Of a stretch of 64,000 nt of DNA, positions 35,202 through 44,659 are shown in pieces. The stretch is from Prolixibacteraceae bacterium (GTDB lineage Bacteria; Bacteroidota; Bacteroidia; Bacteroidales; Prolixibacteraceae): contig JALNYZ010000001.1 in assembly GCA_023229575.1 (NCBI GenBank), positions 1-64,000 of the forward strand. The letters are read 5' to 3'. A program made the translations under genes and the position numbers. The notes beneath the pieces were generated by a model. That model ran no database searches. It had not been told where the DNA came from and worked only from the letters and a program-made list of their open reading frames with translations. How positions within the stretch are numbered: the first letter of the stretch is position 1; each line of letters opens with the position of its first letter.

Positions 35202-38200
35202 TTATAATGTGATGTTTATTCCAAACGAAATCATTTTATCTGTACGGTAGGTACCTCCAAAAATGAGATTGGTTTGTCCCAAAGCAACCGGATCTATCCC
35301 CTTAATTGCGTCGGTAATCGTAAATAAATTTTCACCTGAAACAAACAGTCTTACCTTCTGTAATTTTACCTTATTAATAAAAGATTGGGGCAAAGTATAA
35401 CCGATTTGGACGTTCTGCAACCTGATATAAGACAAATCCAATAAATACCTTGTGGACGGATGCCTGTTTTTATAATTCTGAGCGCCTTGAATATAGAGTT
35501 TAGGCCAGAAAGCATCCAGGTTAATGTTGGCATCTCCTTCGTACAGGCCAGTATATTCATCACCCGGTTTATCACGGAAATAATCCAGATGTTCGGTTGT
35601 AAGCCCTGTGTGTAGCCAGGTATTTAAACCCCAATAAGCATAATTTGATTCATTTCCGTCGCTCCTCACATAAAAATCTCTTTTTGCTGTACCTTTGACC
35701 AGAAAAGAAAAGTCAAATCCTTTATAATCAAATCCGCCGCTTAAGCCCCATTGATATCTTGGCATGTCATTCCCGATTACGGAAAGGTCACCATGATTAT
35801 CAAGTGAGCCGGTGCCTCTGTCTACCTTCCCGTCTCCACTGGTATCCAAATATTTTAGATCCCCTGGATTCCAGGTATTATAAATATACGACATATCCAC
35901 TTTACTTAGATATTCATCAACATCTTCCTTGGTTTTAAACAGTTCGTGTGCGGTATAGCCCCATATTTCTCCAACCCTTTTCCCGGCATACCAATCTGTG
36001 ATAATTCCGGTAGGATTCAAGTAATCCAATACAACTGACTGTGCATCTGAAATATTTAATGAAACATGGTATGACAGGGCTGATCTTTTAACATCGTGTA
36101 CCCATCGTAAAGCGCTTTCCCACCCCCTGGTTCTTAACGTTGCATTATTGGATTTTGGCACGCTTGCACCCAACACTCCCGGAAGGGGTTCCGATGGCCC
36201 GATCATATTCTCGGTAATACGTTCAAATAAGTCAAAATCGAGTTGTAACCTGTTGTTCAGGAAACTGGTATTTACCCCAATATTTTTTGTTGTTGAGGTT
36301 TCCCAAGTCAGGTCAGTGCTTACCAGGTTGGGTGTACCGGTGTAACCCGATGGCCGACTTGCCCCGTAATTAAATATCCAGTCCAGTTTTCCTGGTTGTA
36401 AAGGAATAAGCGCCAGATCCTGATAGGACGCTACCTGTTGGTTTCCTAACTGACCCCATGAACCTCTCACTTTAAAGGTGTTTACATATTTTGAAATGTT
36501 TTGCCAAAAATTTTCCCTGTTTACATTCCAGCCAAGTGAAAAGGAGGGGAAGAATCCCCATCGGTTATCCTGTTTAAACCTGGATGTCCCATCGTACCTT
36601 GCATTCGCCTCCAACAGATATTTTTTATCAAAATCATAAATAAACCTTCCAAAATACCCCTGTGTTGACCAATGGGCCAAGTCGTCACGGGCCACAATAT
36701 CTCCGTTAGCCGTTTTTAGTGAATATATAGATGGGACAATTAAGTTAGTTATGGAAGCAGTAAGCTGGTTACTTTGATTTAACTCAAACTGTGTTCCTGC
36801 CATAAACAAGATGTCATGCTTATCCAACGTAAGGTTATAAGATGTGTAAGCATTTGTTGTCCAATAAGAAATGTTACCTTGGATTTCTTGAAGACTACTT
36901 GGGACAGACGTAGCAAAAGCAGACATACTGCCATCGACATTGTCAGTATAAACCGTCAGTTCCCTGTTTGATTGCAGGGTTTTTATCGATTGGTAAGCGA
37001 ATTCACCATTGATTTTCCATCCCTTCACAGGTCTTAACTCTGTTGCCAAAATGTGCCAATTCTCAGTAGTTTCATTCTCACTTGTACCACCGTCCTCTAC
37101 CATTGGGATTTTTGATTGTAAATTATACAGCCCAGTACCGTTGTATTTAGCCTGTGTTGGCACTGTCCGGATAACTTGCCAAAACATATAGGAATAGGGC
37201 ATTGTTCCGGGCATACTGGGGAATTCCCTGTTACTTTTAGACAATCTTGTTTCGTAGCGAAAATCCAACCAATCCGTGATGGACGTATTCACTTTACCCA
37301 TTAGGTTATACCTTTTATAATAATCAGTCCCGTAGTTTACGACTCCATTCTGATCCATGTATGCGGCAGAAACATAATAGGCCGTTTTATCCGACCCTCC
37401 CTTTACCGAGAGATTATGTTGCTGATTTAAACTCGTTCCATAAAATTCATCATACCAGTCGTAATTTGCGTGCGCGTTCTGATTGGCTCCCCAGGTTCCG
37501 TTTGCAAGGGGCATCGCCTCATAATAAGTTGTGCCCTCCGGATAAAATTGTTTTAAATAATCCCAATCTTCGTTTTGATAGGCAATTATGCGCTTTATTG
37601 CATCATTTGAGTATGTCCGCCCACCTGCATTTACACCAAATTCATTGATCACGCGTGCAAATGTATAAGAGTCAAGCATTTGAGGAAGCCTATCCGGTGT
37701 GGCAACCGTAAAATAACCCGTATACGATATTGATAATTTTTCATTTTTTCTCCCGCCTTTTGTTGTGATGAGAATCACGCCAAAAGGCGCCCTGGCACCG
37801 TAAATAGCTGAAGCTGCCGCATCTTTAAGTACAGAGACCGACTCAATATCATTTGGATTTAAGCGATCCATTTCTCCGGGAATACCATCGATTATAACAT
37901 ACGGAGCTCCCCCATTTAAGGTGCCTGTTCCCCTGATATTGATTTTCATGGAGGCACCGGGTTCAAAGCCATTGTCTCCGAGTGAAAATTCCAAACCCGG
38001 CGACTGTCCCTGTAAAATTTGCGACACCGTTGGGGCTTGTCTATTCTCGAGTTTTTTATTGGTTATCACATCAACTGCTCCGGTTACATTTACTTTTTTT
38101 TGAGTACCGTACCCAACAGCAACGACCTCATCAATATCGATTGTCTCTTCAGCAAGAGTCACATTAATTGTAGTTTTGTTTCCAATAGCAATCTCCTGTG

Positions 38201-38765
38201 TCTTCATTCCGACAAATGAAAACTGCAAAGTGCCATTTGCCGGAATATTGGACAGAGAATAATTCCCGTAAGTATCAGTGATGGTTCCGTTAGTAGTGCC
38301 TTTGACAACAACCGTTACACCTGGTAACGTGCCACCAGAAGAGTCGGTGACTTTGCCGGATATTTTCCGCGCGGCCTCCTGTGGAAGCGGCATATTCGTG
38401 GGTGAGATTACTATCTGCCTGTCGTAAACCGCATATTTGATCTCCTGATCATTAAATAGCCGATCCAAAATGGTATTGATTTGTTCATTATCGGATTGGA
38501 TATCTACTTTTCGTTCAACATCAATCAGTTCATTGTTGTACAGAAAATAAAATTCACTTGATCTTTCAATTTCTTTAAGAGCCTGTTTTAGTGATATTTG
38601 ATTAAGCCTTAGCGATACCTTTGCAGTCTGGGAATAGGTATCAGTTGCTAAAAGATTGAAGGAGGAAATCAGGATCAACAACAGAGTTATTTTCATCATA
38701 ATTAATCCTTTCTTTAATACGGCATAATTATTACCGCTCGGAGAATGAAATCCGAATTTTTTCAT
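35202..38765 (-). CDS. susC-like: SusC/RagA-family TonB-dependent transporter with STN domain
   Basis: A 1187-residue outer-membrane transporter. After a signal peptide (TLLLILISSFNLLATDTYSQ, about 28-47) come an STN domain (about 50-125; ISLKQALKEIERSSEFYFLY), a carboxypeptidase-regulatory-like domain (about 133-205; GTTNGTITDTYGNYSL), the TonB-box area DIDEVVAVGYGTQKK, a plug (GTLNGGAPYVIIDGIPGE, ARAPFGVILITTKGG) and a C-terminal beta barrel ending in FGINITL. The STN domain marks a transporter that signals to FecR, whose gene lies upstream. The pair imports oligosaccharides for the locus. Confidence 0.96.
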   Translation of the reverse strand: MKKFGFHSPSGNNYAVLKKGLIMMKITLLLILISSFNLLATDTYSQTAKVSLRLNQISLKQALKEIERSSEFYFLYNNELIDVERKVDIQSDNEQINTILDRLFNDQEIKYAVYDRQIVISPTNMPLPQEAARKISGKVTDSSGGTLPGVTVVVKGTTNGTITDTYGNYSLSNIPANGTLQFSFVGMKTQEIAIGNKTTINVTLAEETIDIDEVVAVGYGTQKKVNVTGAVDVITNKKLENRQAPTVSQILQGQSPGLEFSLGDNGFEPGASMKINIRGTGTLNGGAPYVIIDGIPGEMDRLNPNDIESVSVLKDAAASAIYGARAPFGVILITTKGGRKNEKLSISYTGYFTVATPDRLPQMLDSYTFARVINEFGVNAGGRTYSNDAIKRIIAYQNEDWDYLKQFYPEGTTYYEAMPLANGTWGANQNAHANYDWYDEFYGTSLNQQHNLSVKGGSDKTAYYVSAAYMDQNGVVNYGTDYYKRYNLMGKVNTSITDWLDFRYETRLSKSNREFPSMPGTMPYSYMFWQVIRTVPTQAKYNGTGLYNLQSKIPMVEDGGTSENETTENWHILATELRPVKGWKINGEFAYQSIKTLQSNRELTVYTDNVDGSMSAFATSVPSSLQEIQGNISYWTTNAYTSYNLTLDKHDILFMAGTQFELNQSNQLTASITNLIVPSIYSLKTANGDIVARDDLAHWSTQGYFGRFIYDFDKKYLLEANARYDGTSRFKQDNRWGFFPSFSLGWNVNRENFWQNISKYVNTFKVRGSWGQLGNQQVASYQDLALIPLQPGKLDWIFNYGASRPSGYTGTPNLVSTDLTWETSTTKNIGVNTSFLNNRLQLDFDLFERITENMIGPSEPLPGVLGASVPKSNNATLRTRGWESALRWVHDVKRSALSYHVSLNISDAQSVVLDYLNPTGIITDWYAGKRVGEIWGYTAHELFKTKEDVDEYLSKVDMSYIYNTWNPGDLKYLDTSGDGKVDRGTGSLDNHGDLSVIGNDMPRYQWGLSGGFDYKGFDFSFLVKGTAKRDFYVRSDGNESNYAYWGLNTWLHTGLTTEHLDYFRDKPGDEYTGLYEGDANINLDAFWPKLYIQGAQNYKNRHPSTRYLLDLSYIRLQNVQIGYTLPQSFINKVKLQKVRLFVSGENLFTITDAIKGIDPVALGQTNLIFGGTYRTDKMISFGINITL

Positions 38766-38910
38766 ACTTTTGATTTGTTAAATGTTGGTAATTAATTTTT
38801 TCACAAGATTGAAGACATTTAATCATTAACGGGGAGGTGCGTCAACACTTTCCCGTTATTTTTTTCATTTAATTTTCCATAGGCAGAAAGTTATGGTATA
38901 TTAGTTCCGA

Positions 38911-39942
38911 TTAATTAAATATAATCTCCCTGGTTGAATAGGAATTGTCTGCAAGTCTTTTGGCCTTTCTTATCCGATATTGGATCGGAGAAGATTTACT
39001 CAGCAGGTCAAGCACTTGCTCGATAGGTTCATCCGTAAATGTTGCGGTAAACCGGTACCGCTTCAGTTCTTGGTTGTAGATTTTGACGGTTACATTGTAC
39101 CAATTTCCCAATTTTTCGGCCACATCTTCAATTGGATCATTGAAGAAAACCAGTTTACCATCTTTCCAGGCAGTAAATTTATCCAAGTCCTCTTCAACGG
39201 AAACATTGATCGCTTTCTCTTCAGTTTTATATACCGCCCTATCTGAAGGTTTTAGTTCGGCTACTTGTTTTGATATTCCATCCATCTCCCTTTCCAATAC
39301 AACTTTACCGTGAACAAGAGTTGTGCTAACCTTATTGGTCCCAGGATAGGCCTGAAGATTGAATGACGTTCCCAATACCCTGACATTGATTGCGCTCGTT
39401 CTAACGATGAAGGGTTTGGATGGATTAGGGGAAACATCAAAAAAGGCCTCACCTATCAATTCAACCTTTCTGGCCTTATCTTCAAATTCATCTGGGAAAA
39501 TCAGCTTACTACCAGAGTTCAGATGAACCATTGTCCCATCAGAAAGTTGAAATTTTGTCCGCATACCATAAATTGTTGAAATTTCCTGCACAACCGCTGG
39601 ATGTCCATTTCGATCGGTAAAATCAGTTCCATTGTAAAAATATATGTATACTGAAGAAAACAGTACGGCCAACAAAAGTACTGCTGCAACTCGTTGAAAG
39701 AATTGTAAGTAATCAAATTTCTTCAAAAACAGCCTCAGTTTTGTCTTGATCAAGTCATCTTCGACATCTATCGGTTTTATAGCAATCTGGAGTCCAGACT
39801 CTTTCCACAGCAGGCGATAGTCTTCAAATATTTTTTGTTCATCAGGATTGGATTCCAGGTGATCTTTTAATTCCAGTTTTTCACCATCAGTAAGATTTCC
39901 GAAAAAATATCCGGACATTAAAATATGAATTCTCTCCTGCAT
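38911..39942 (-). CDS. FecR-family anti-sigma factor
   Basis: A 343-residue inner-membrane anti-sigma regulator. The cytoplasmic N-terminus (1-85) contains the sigma-binding helices (SGYFFGNLTDGEKLELKDHL). One membrane segment lies near residues 84-107 (VAAVLLLAVLFSSVYIYF), followed by a periplasmic FecR domain (STIYGMRTKFQLSDGT, LNSGSKLIFPDEF, ARKVELIGEAFFDVS) and a DUF4974 domain at the C-terminus (YRFTATFTDEPIEQVLDLL), which contacts the STN domain of SusC. The target is most likely the ECF sigma encoded divergently at 40682. The gene heads the leftward locus. Confidence 0.93.
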   Translation of the reverse strand: MQERIHILMSGYFFGNLTDGEKLELKDHLESNPDEQKIFEDYRLLWKESGLQIAIKPIDVEDDLIKTKLRLFLKKFDYLQFFQRVAAVLLLAVLFSSVYIYFYNGTDFTDRNGHPAVVQEISTIYGMRTKFQLSDGTMVHLNSGSKLIFPDEFEDKARKVELIGEAFFDVSPNPSKPFIVRTSAINVRVLGTSFNLQAYPGTNKVSTTLVHGKVVLEREMDGISKQVAELKPSDRAVYKTEEKAINVSVEEDLDKFTAWKDGKLVFFNDPIEDVAEKLGNWYNVTVKIYNQELKRYRFTATFTDEPIEQVLDLLSKSSPIQYRIRKAKRLADNSYSTREIIFN

Positions 39943-40060
39943 TATTTTCCTTTTTAATGCAAGACGTATTTTATGGGCCTTACCCTACATTACTTCTAAA
40001 TTATTTTTAAAGACTGCTTAAATTTGATAATTTCATTACTAATGTTTCTGCAAGGAACAT
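39943..40060. other. Upstream region of fecR
   Basis: AT-rich spacer before the repeat cluster. It should hold the fecR promoter, but I see no full TTTG/TAnnTTTG match on the minus strand. Confidence 0.3.
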
Positions 40061-40575
40061 CTGATTGCTTCGCTACTAATGACAACATTTATAAACTGCA
40101 CATTATCAGAGACTATATCCTGAAAAAGGCAACAGATTGCTTCGTTCCCGATGAAAAATCGGGACTGGCAGTGTTTCCTATCAATGATACATTTTTATAT
40201 TTGTTTGATTATCAATAGATTGCTTCGTCGTGCCTCCTCGCAATGACGGTATGCTGTTGATTTCGTGATGGTTAAGAGAAGGAGGCGGGTCATCAGTTTT
40301 CGGTAATAGCAGAATCGCCGCCCGCCTCCTTCTCTTAACCATCACCTCCAAAAAAATGATCCGTCATTGCGAACACGAGGCACGAAGTGTGAAGCAATCT
40401 GAAGCATTACTTGAATCAAAAACTGTGCAGATCCTACCACAAATATAGTAATCTGCACCCTGTCATTTTCACATTGTGGCCAAATTTTTTGGGTTCTCAC
40501 TCGCAATGACGATTCATAATCAAGGTCTTAGGGTGAACGAAGTGGGAAGCAATCTCACGTCATTTGAAGAACTCT
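40061..40575. repeat. Cluster of REP-like repeats (gattgcttcg...caatgacg family)
   Basis: Several degenerate copies of an element with the ends gattgcttcg and caatgacg lie in both orientations: 40061-40086, 40134-40170 (with a tcccgat/atcggga hairpin), 40217-40250, the inverted copy 40361-40400, and a scrambled forward/inverted pair at 40499-40555. The wording CGTCATTGCGA...GAAGCAATC is a widespread extragenic palindrome family in bacteria. No coding content. The cluster fills nearly the whole gap between the fecR and ECF sigma genes. Confidence 0.75.
40265..40345. repeat. 25-bp perfect inverted repeat nested between two REP copies
   Basis: The arms at 40265-40289 and 40321-40345 are exact complements over 25 bases (gtgatggttaagagaagg...), with a 31-base loop. 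The flanking REP copies at 40217-40250 and 40361-40400 are themselves in opposite orientation, giving a nested cruciform about 185 bases long. It looks like a compact non-coding mobile element or a repeat dimer. Confidence 0.75.
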
Positions 40576-40618
40576 GAGAAAATTAAATTTAAACAGTCTC
40601 TAAAAGAATGTCAAATAT

Positions 40619-40649
40619 ATTGCCACCTCAAATAAACAGCCTACTTTTG
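40619..40649 (+). promoter_or_regulatory. Promoter of the ECF sigma gene
   Basis: ATTG (40619-40622), then 19 bases, then TACTTTTG (40642-40649) match the Bacteroidota primary promoter TTTG-N19..21-TAnnTTTG, with one deviation in the upstream box. It lies 33 bases before the ATG at 40682. The sigma gene is therefore likely transcribed by the housekeeping sigma rather than only by itself. Confidence 0.6.
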
Positions 40650-40681
40650 TGAGGAAGAACTAATTGACCAGAACAACTATA

Positions 40682-41254
40682 ATGAAGATTGAAAATGAAG
40701 AGAGTGACCAATTTTTGGTCGCGCAATTACATTTGGGGAAGGAGGAAGCCTTCGATTTCATTTTCAGAAAGTATTATAAAGGATTAACTATTCAGGCAAT
40801 ACGGTTTGTGCATGATCAGGATACAGCACAGAGTCTTGTTCAGGATTGTTTTGTCTCATTTTGGAAAAAGCGTTTTGAAATATCGAATATCGATCATCTC
40901 TATTCATATCTATTCTTCATGGTGCGAAACCGGTGCATCGACCATTTAAGGAAACAGAAACTGCATCGACAGGTTCCTATTACGAATCAGACAGATTTTC
41001 CGGAAAATGAAACGGAGCAGCAGGTCGGAGCCAATGACCTGAGTTCCCATTTATGGCAGTCAATTTCCAATCTTCCCGAACGATGTCGTATGGCATTCGA
41101 ATACAGTAGAATAGACGAACTAACCTATCACCAGGTTGCACTGAAGATGGGAGTATCCGATAAAGCCGTTGAAGCGCTAATCAGCAGGGCATTGAAATTA
41201 TTACGTGCCGACCTTGTCGACTTTTTGTGCTTGATGATTCTGTTCTCGATTTAG
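40682..41254 (+). CDS. ECF RNA polymerase sigma factor (FecI-like)
   Basis: About 190 residues from the ATG at 40682; a TTG at 40664 in frame is less likely. Region 2 has EEAFDFIFRKYYKGLTIQA, then AQSLVQDCFVSFWKK, and region 4 has LPERCRMAFEYSRIDELTY with MGVSDKAVEALISRAL as the DNA-reading helix pair. It is the type paired with FecR and SusC/STN in cell-surface signalling. Unlike the usual same-strand sigma-fecR arrangement, it is divergent from fecR and separated by about 740 bases of repeats. It is followed at 36 bases by mfd on the same strand. Confidence 0.92.
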   Translation: MKIENEESDQFLVAQLHLGKEEAFDFIFRKYYKGLTIQAIRFVHDQDTAQSLVQDCFVSFWKKRFEISNIDHLYSYLFFMVRNRCIDHLRKQKLHRQVPITNQTDFPENETEQQVGANDLSSHLWQSISNLPERCRMAFEYSRIDELTYHQVALKMGVSDKAVEALISRALKLLRADLVDFLCLMILFSI

Positions 41255-41290
41255 ATTTCGTATTTTGTGCACTTATTTGAATAGCACAAA

Positions 41291-44200
41291 TTGGAACTCA
41301 CAGATTTTCTGCATTTATACCGCTCTCATCCGTCCCTGATCGGATTAAAAGAATCACTGACCTCATCCGGAGCCAAAAAAATCTCAGTTTCAGGTTTATC
41401 CGGATCATCCGCAACTGTAGCCTTTTCGGTACTTAGAGAGATGGTACCCTACCAGTCCCTTTTCATCCTTGCCGACCGCGAAGAGGCTGCCTTTTTTTTC
41501 GATGACCTTCAGGTGCTCGGCCGTGAGAACGAGCTTCTGTTTTTCCCGTCATCCTACAAACGAAACATCTGGCATGACCACATCGATAACGAAAATATCA
41601 TTCTCCGCACCGATGTATTAAATAAGTTATCAGTCAAGGAGAAAAACTACCTGATAATAACTTATCCGGAAGCGATTATGGAGATGGTAGTCTCCGAAAC
41701 CGGACTTCAGAAGCACACACTCCATGTCAAAACCGGTGAAAAGCTTTCAATCTCTTTCATCAATGAACTCCTTTACGAATACGGTTTTGAAAGGGTAGAA
41801 TTTGTTTTTGAGCCGGGGCAGTACTCCATCCGGGGATCCATTGTCGATATATTCTCCTATTCGAATGAAGATCCTTACCGCATCGATTTCTTTGGGGATG
41901 TAGTTGATTCCATTCGTTCATTCGATATCGAAGACCAAATCTCCAAAGTTCCCTACAACAAGATCTCCATCATTCCAAATATTCAGGATGGGTTGTCGGA
42001 AGAGCAGAAGGTCTCATTCTTCGAATTTCTCGACAGTAAAACCTATCTGGTTTCGAGAGATTTTGACCATCTGACCAGCCATATTGGGGAATTAAGCTTC
42101 ACTGCCACCCAGGCACAGGGAGATAGTGAAGAAAAGGTTAATGGCGAATTTCTCTCAGCCGAAAGTTTTAAAAGCTATCTGAAGAAATTTCAGCTGGTAG
42201 AATTGAAATCAGGCAAAAAAACCGGAGGTTTATCTGTCGACTTCCATACTGCTCCCCAGCCTGTTTTCAACAAGAATTTCGACCTTTTGGGAGCTAACTT
42301 AAAGGAGAACAGACACAAGGGATACCACAACCTGATTCTTTCTTCAAGTTCAAAACAGATCGATAGGTTACATGCTATTTTTGACGACAAAGGAGATCCA
42401 CAGAAGCTTGATTCACTGCCATTTGCCCTACAGGAAGGCTTCACAGACCACGATCTGAAGATTTGCTGTTACAACGACCATCAAATCTTTGAACGTTACC
42501 ACAGGTACAAACTTCGCACCAAAAAACCTTCACGTCAGGCTATTACGCTCAAAGAGCTGAGCAAACTCCAGGTAGGCGATTATGTTGTTCATACCGACCA
42601 CGGGATTGGAAAATTTGCCGGATTGGTGCGTACCGAGGTGAATGGCAATGTACAGGAGGCGGTAAGACTCTCCTACCAGGATAACGACTCCCTGCTGGTG
42701 AGCATCCATTCGCTTCACCGGATCTCCAAATACAAAGGGAAAGAGGGACAGGAACCTGCCATCCACAAGCTGGGTACGGCTGCCTGGCAGAACATGAAGA
42801 ACAAAACCAAGAGCAAGGTTAAAGATATAGCACGTGAGCTGATTGCCCTCTATGCTGCCAGAAAAATGGAGAAAGGTTATGCCTACATGGCGGATACTTA
42901 CCTCCAGCAGGAGCTGGAAGCCAGTTTCATCTACGAGGACACGCCCGATCAGATCAAGGCAACCATCTCTGTGAAAGAGGATATGGAGCGGCTCATGCCC
43001 ATGGACAGGTTGATTTGTGGCGATGTAGGTTTCGGTAAAACAGAGATTGCCGTACGTGCCGCTTTTAAAGCTGTAACCGACAGTAAACAGGTGGCCATTC
43101 TGGTGCCTACCACCATATTGGCTTTGCAACATTTTAAAACTTTCAGGGAGAGATTGAAGGACTTTCCCTGTAATGTGGAATACATCAGTAGATTGCGTCA
43201 TTCGGCTGATGTAAAAAGAGTAATACATGACCTTTCAACTGGAAAAGTGGATATTCTCATTGGCACGCATAAGCTGATTGGAAAGGATGTCAAATTCAAA
43301 GACCTGGGATTGTTGATTGTCGATGAAGAACAGCGATTTGGCGTTTCGGTCAAGGAAAAATTGAAGCAACTAAAAATCAATGTGGATACTTTGACTCTCA
43401 CGGCGACACCAATTCCACGCACACTCCAGTTTTCGCTAATGGGTGCGAGGGATCTTTCCATCATCAGCACGCCCCCGCCCAATCGCTATCCAATTTCTAC
43501 CGAGGTCCACTCATTCGATGAGGAGGTAATCAGGGAGGCCATTACCTACGAAGTATCCAGGGGTGGTCAGGTATTCTTCATCAACAACAGGGTAAACAAC
43601 ATTTATGAACTCGAACGTCTGATTCACAAGCTATGTCCGGGTGTCAGGACCATCGTCGGTCATGGTCAGATGGAAGGTGACAAGCTGGAAAAAGTAATGT
43701 TCGATTTTATCAACGGCGATTTCGATGTTTTAATCGCTACTACCATCATTGAATCCGGGCTGGATATACCAAATACCAATACCATTCTGATTAACAATGC
43801 GCAAAACTTCGGATTGAGTGAACTCCATCAGTTGCGAGGTCGTGTTGGAAGATCAAACAAAAAAGCCTATTGCTATTTGTTAACGCCACCACTGGAGGCA
43901 ATGACACCTGAGGCCAGGCGTAGGTTACAGGCCATTGAGGAGTTTTCGGATATTGGCAGTGGTTTTAGCCTGGCCATGCAGGATCTCGACATCCGCGGAG
44001 CCGGTAACCTGCTGGGAGGCGAACAGAGTGGGTTCATCGGGGATATTGGCTTCGAAGCCTACCAGCGAATTCTGAACGAAGCGATGGAAGAGCTTAGAAA
44101 TGATGAATTCCAGGGTGTTTTTGAAGAACAGGAGATCAAAGACCAGCAGAACGCTTTCCTGCAAACATCTTTTATCAGGGATTGTACCATCGACACCGAT

Positions 44201-44659
44201 CTTGAGCTCCTTTTTCCCGATGATTATGTATCCAGCATCTCCGAACGGGTTTTACTATACCGCGAGTTGGATGACCTGAAAGGTGAAGATACCCTCAAAT
44301 TATTTGAAAAGACCCTGTTGGATCGGTTTGGTCAGATTCCAAAACAGGCGATGGAACTGCTCGATGTGGTGAGGCTGCGATGGTTGGCCATAGCCCTGAA
44401 CATGGAAAGACTGATCATCAAGGATAAAAAAATGATCTGCTATCTGCCTTCCGATCAGAGCTCTAAATTCTATTATTCCAAAGAATTCGCAGGGTTGATG
44501 CAATGGATCAGTCAGAACCCTGCCCGGTGTAAAGTCAGGGAAAACAAGGGGAAACTTGCGGTTATTCTGGAGCGAATTGAATCAATACATGATGCATTAT
44601 CGATTTTGCAGGCTATATCCCGCCATTTAATGCTAAAAAGAGAGCTGGAATCATTATGA
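41291..44659 (+). CDS. mfd: Transcription-repair coupling factor
   Basis: 1122 residues, close to the 1148 of E. coli Mfd. It removes stalled RNA polymerase and recruits UvrA. An N-terminal UvrB-like module contains EYGFERVEFVFEPGQYSIRG. The RNA polymerase-interacting CarD-like domain has VGDYVVHTDHGIGKFAGL. The translocase has Walker A ICGDVGFGKTEIAVRA, the DEEQ box LLIVDEEQRFG, TLTATPIPRTL, and ESGLDIPNTNTI with QLRGRVGRS. The C-terminal TRCF domain ends the protein. The start is a TTG at 41291; no better ATG precedes the conserved region. It overlaps the next gene by four bases (ATGA). Confidence 0.96.
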   Translation: MELTDFLHLYRSHPSLIGLKESLTSSGAKKISVSGLSGSSATVAFSVLREMVPYQSLFILADREEAAFFFDDLQVLGRENELLFFPSSYKRNIWHDHIDNENIILRTDVLNKLSVKEKNYLIITYPEAIMEMVVSETGLQKHTLHVKTGEKLSISFINELLYEYGFERVEFVFEPGQYSIRGSIVDIFSYSNEDPYRIDFFGDVVDSIRSFDIEDQISKVPYNKISIIPNIQDGLSEEQKVSFFEFLDSKTYLVSRDFDHLTSHIGELSFTATQAQGDSEEKVNGEFLSAESFKSYLKKFQLVELKSGKKTGGLSVDFHTAPQPVFNKNFDLLGANLKENRHKGYHNLILSSSSKQIDRLHAIFDDKGDPQKLDSLPFALQEGFTDHDLKICCYNDHQIFERYHRYKLRTKKPSRQAITLKELSKLQVGDYVVHTDHGIGKFAGLVRTEVNGNVQEAVRLSYQDNDSLLVSIHSLHRISKYKGKEGQEPAIHKLGTAAWQNMKNKTKSKVKDIARELIALYAARKMEKGYAYMADTYLQQELEASFIYEDTPDQIKATISVKEDMERLMPMDRLICGDVGFGKTEIAVRAAFKAVTDSKQVAILVPTTILALQHFKTFRERLKDFPCNVEYISRLRHSADVKRVIHDLSTGKVDILIGTHKLIGKDVKFKDLGLLIVDEEQRFGVSVKEKLKQLKINVDTLTLTATPIPRTLQFSLMGARDLSIISTPPPNRYPISTEVHSFDEEVIREAITYEVSRGGQVFFINNRVNNIYELERLIHKLCPGVRTIVGHGQMEGDKLEKVMFDFINGDFDVLIATTIIESGLDIPNTNTILINNAQNFGLSELHQLRGRVGRSNKKAYCYLLTPPLEAMTPEARRRLQAIEEFSDIGSGFSLAMQDLDIRGAGNLLGGEQSGFIGDIGFEAYQRILNEAMEELRNDEFQGVFEEQEIKDQQNAFLQTSFIRDCTIDTDLELLFPDDYVSSISERVLLYRELDDLKGEDTLKLFEKTLLDRFGQIPKQAMELLDVVRLRWLAIALNMERLIIKDKKMICYLPSDQSSKFYYSKEFAGLMQWISQNPARCKVRENKGKLAVILERIESIHDALSILQAISRHLMLKRELESL

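Noticed and set aside
40024..40218. 64-codon plus-strand frame upstream of the sigma gene
   Set aside because: It is made of REP-like repeats and spacer DNA.
40061..40575. CRISPR-like array
   Set aside because: Repeats are degenerate, in both orientations and unevenly spaced, with no cas genes; they fit REP elements.
42530..43228. 232-codon open frame on the minus strand inside mfd
   Set aside because: It is antisense to strongly conserved Mfd motifs, and its translation shows no recognisable domain.
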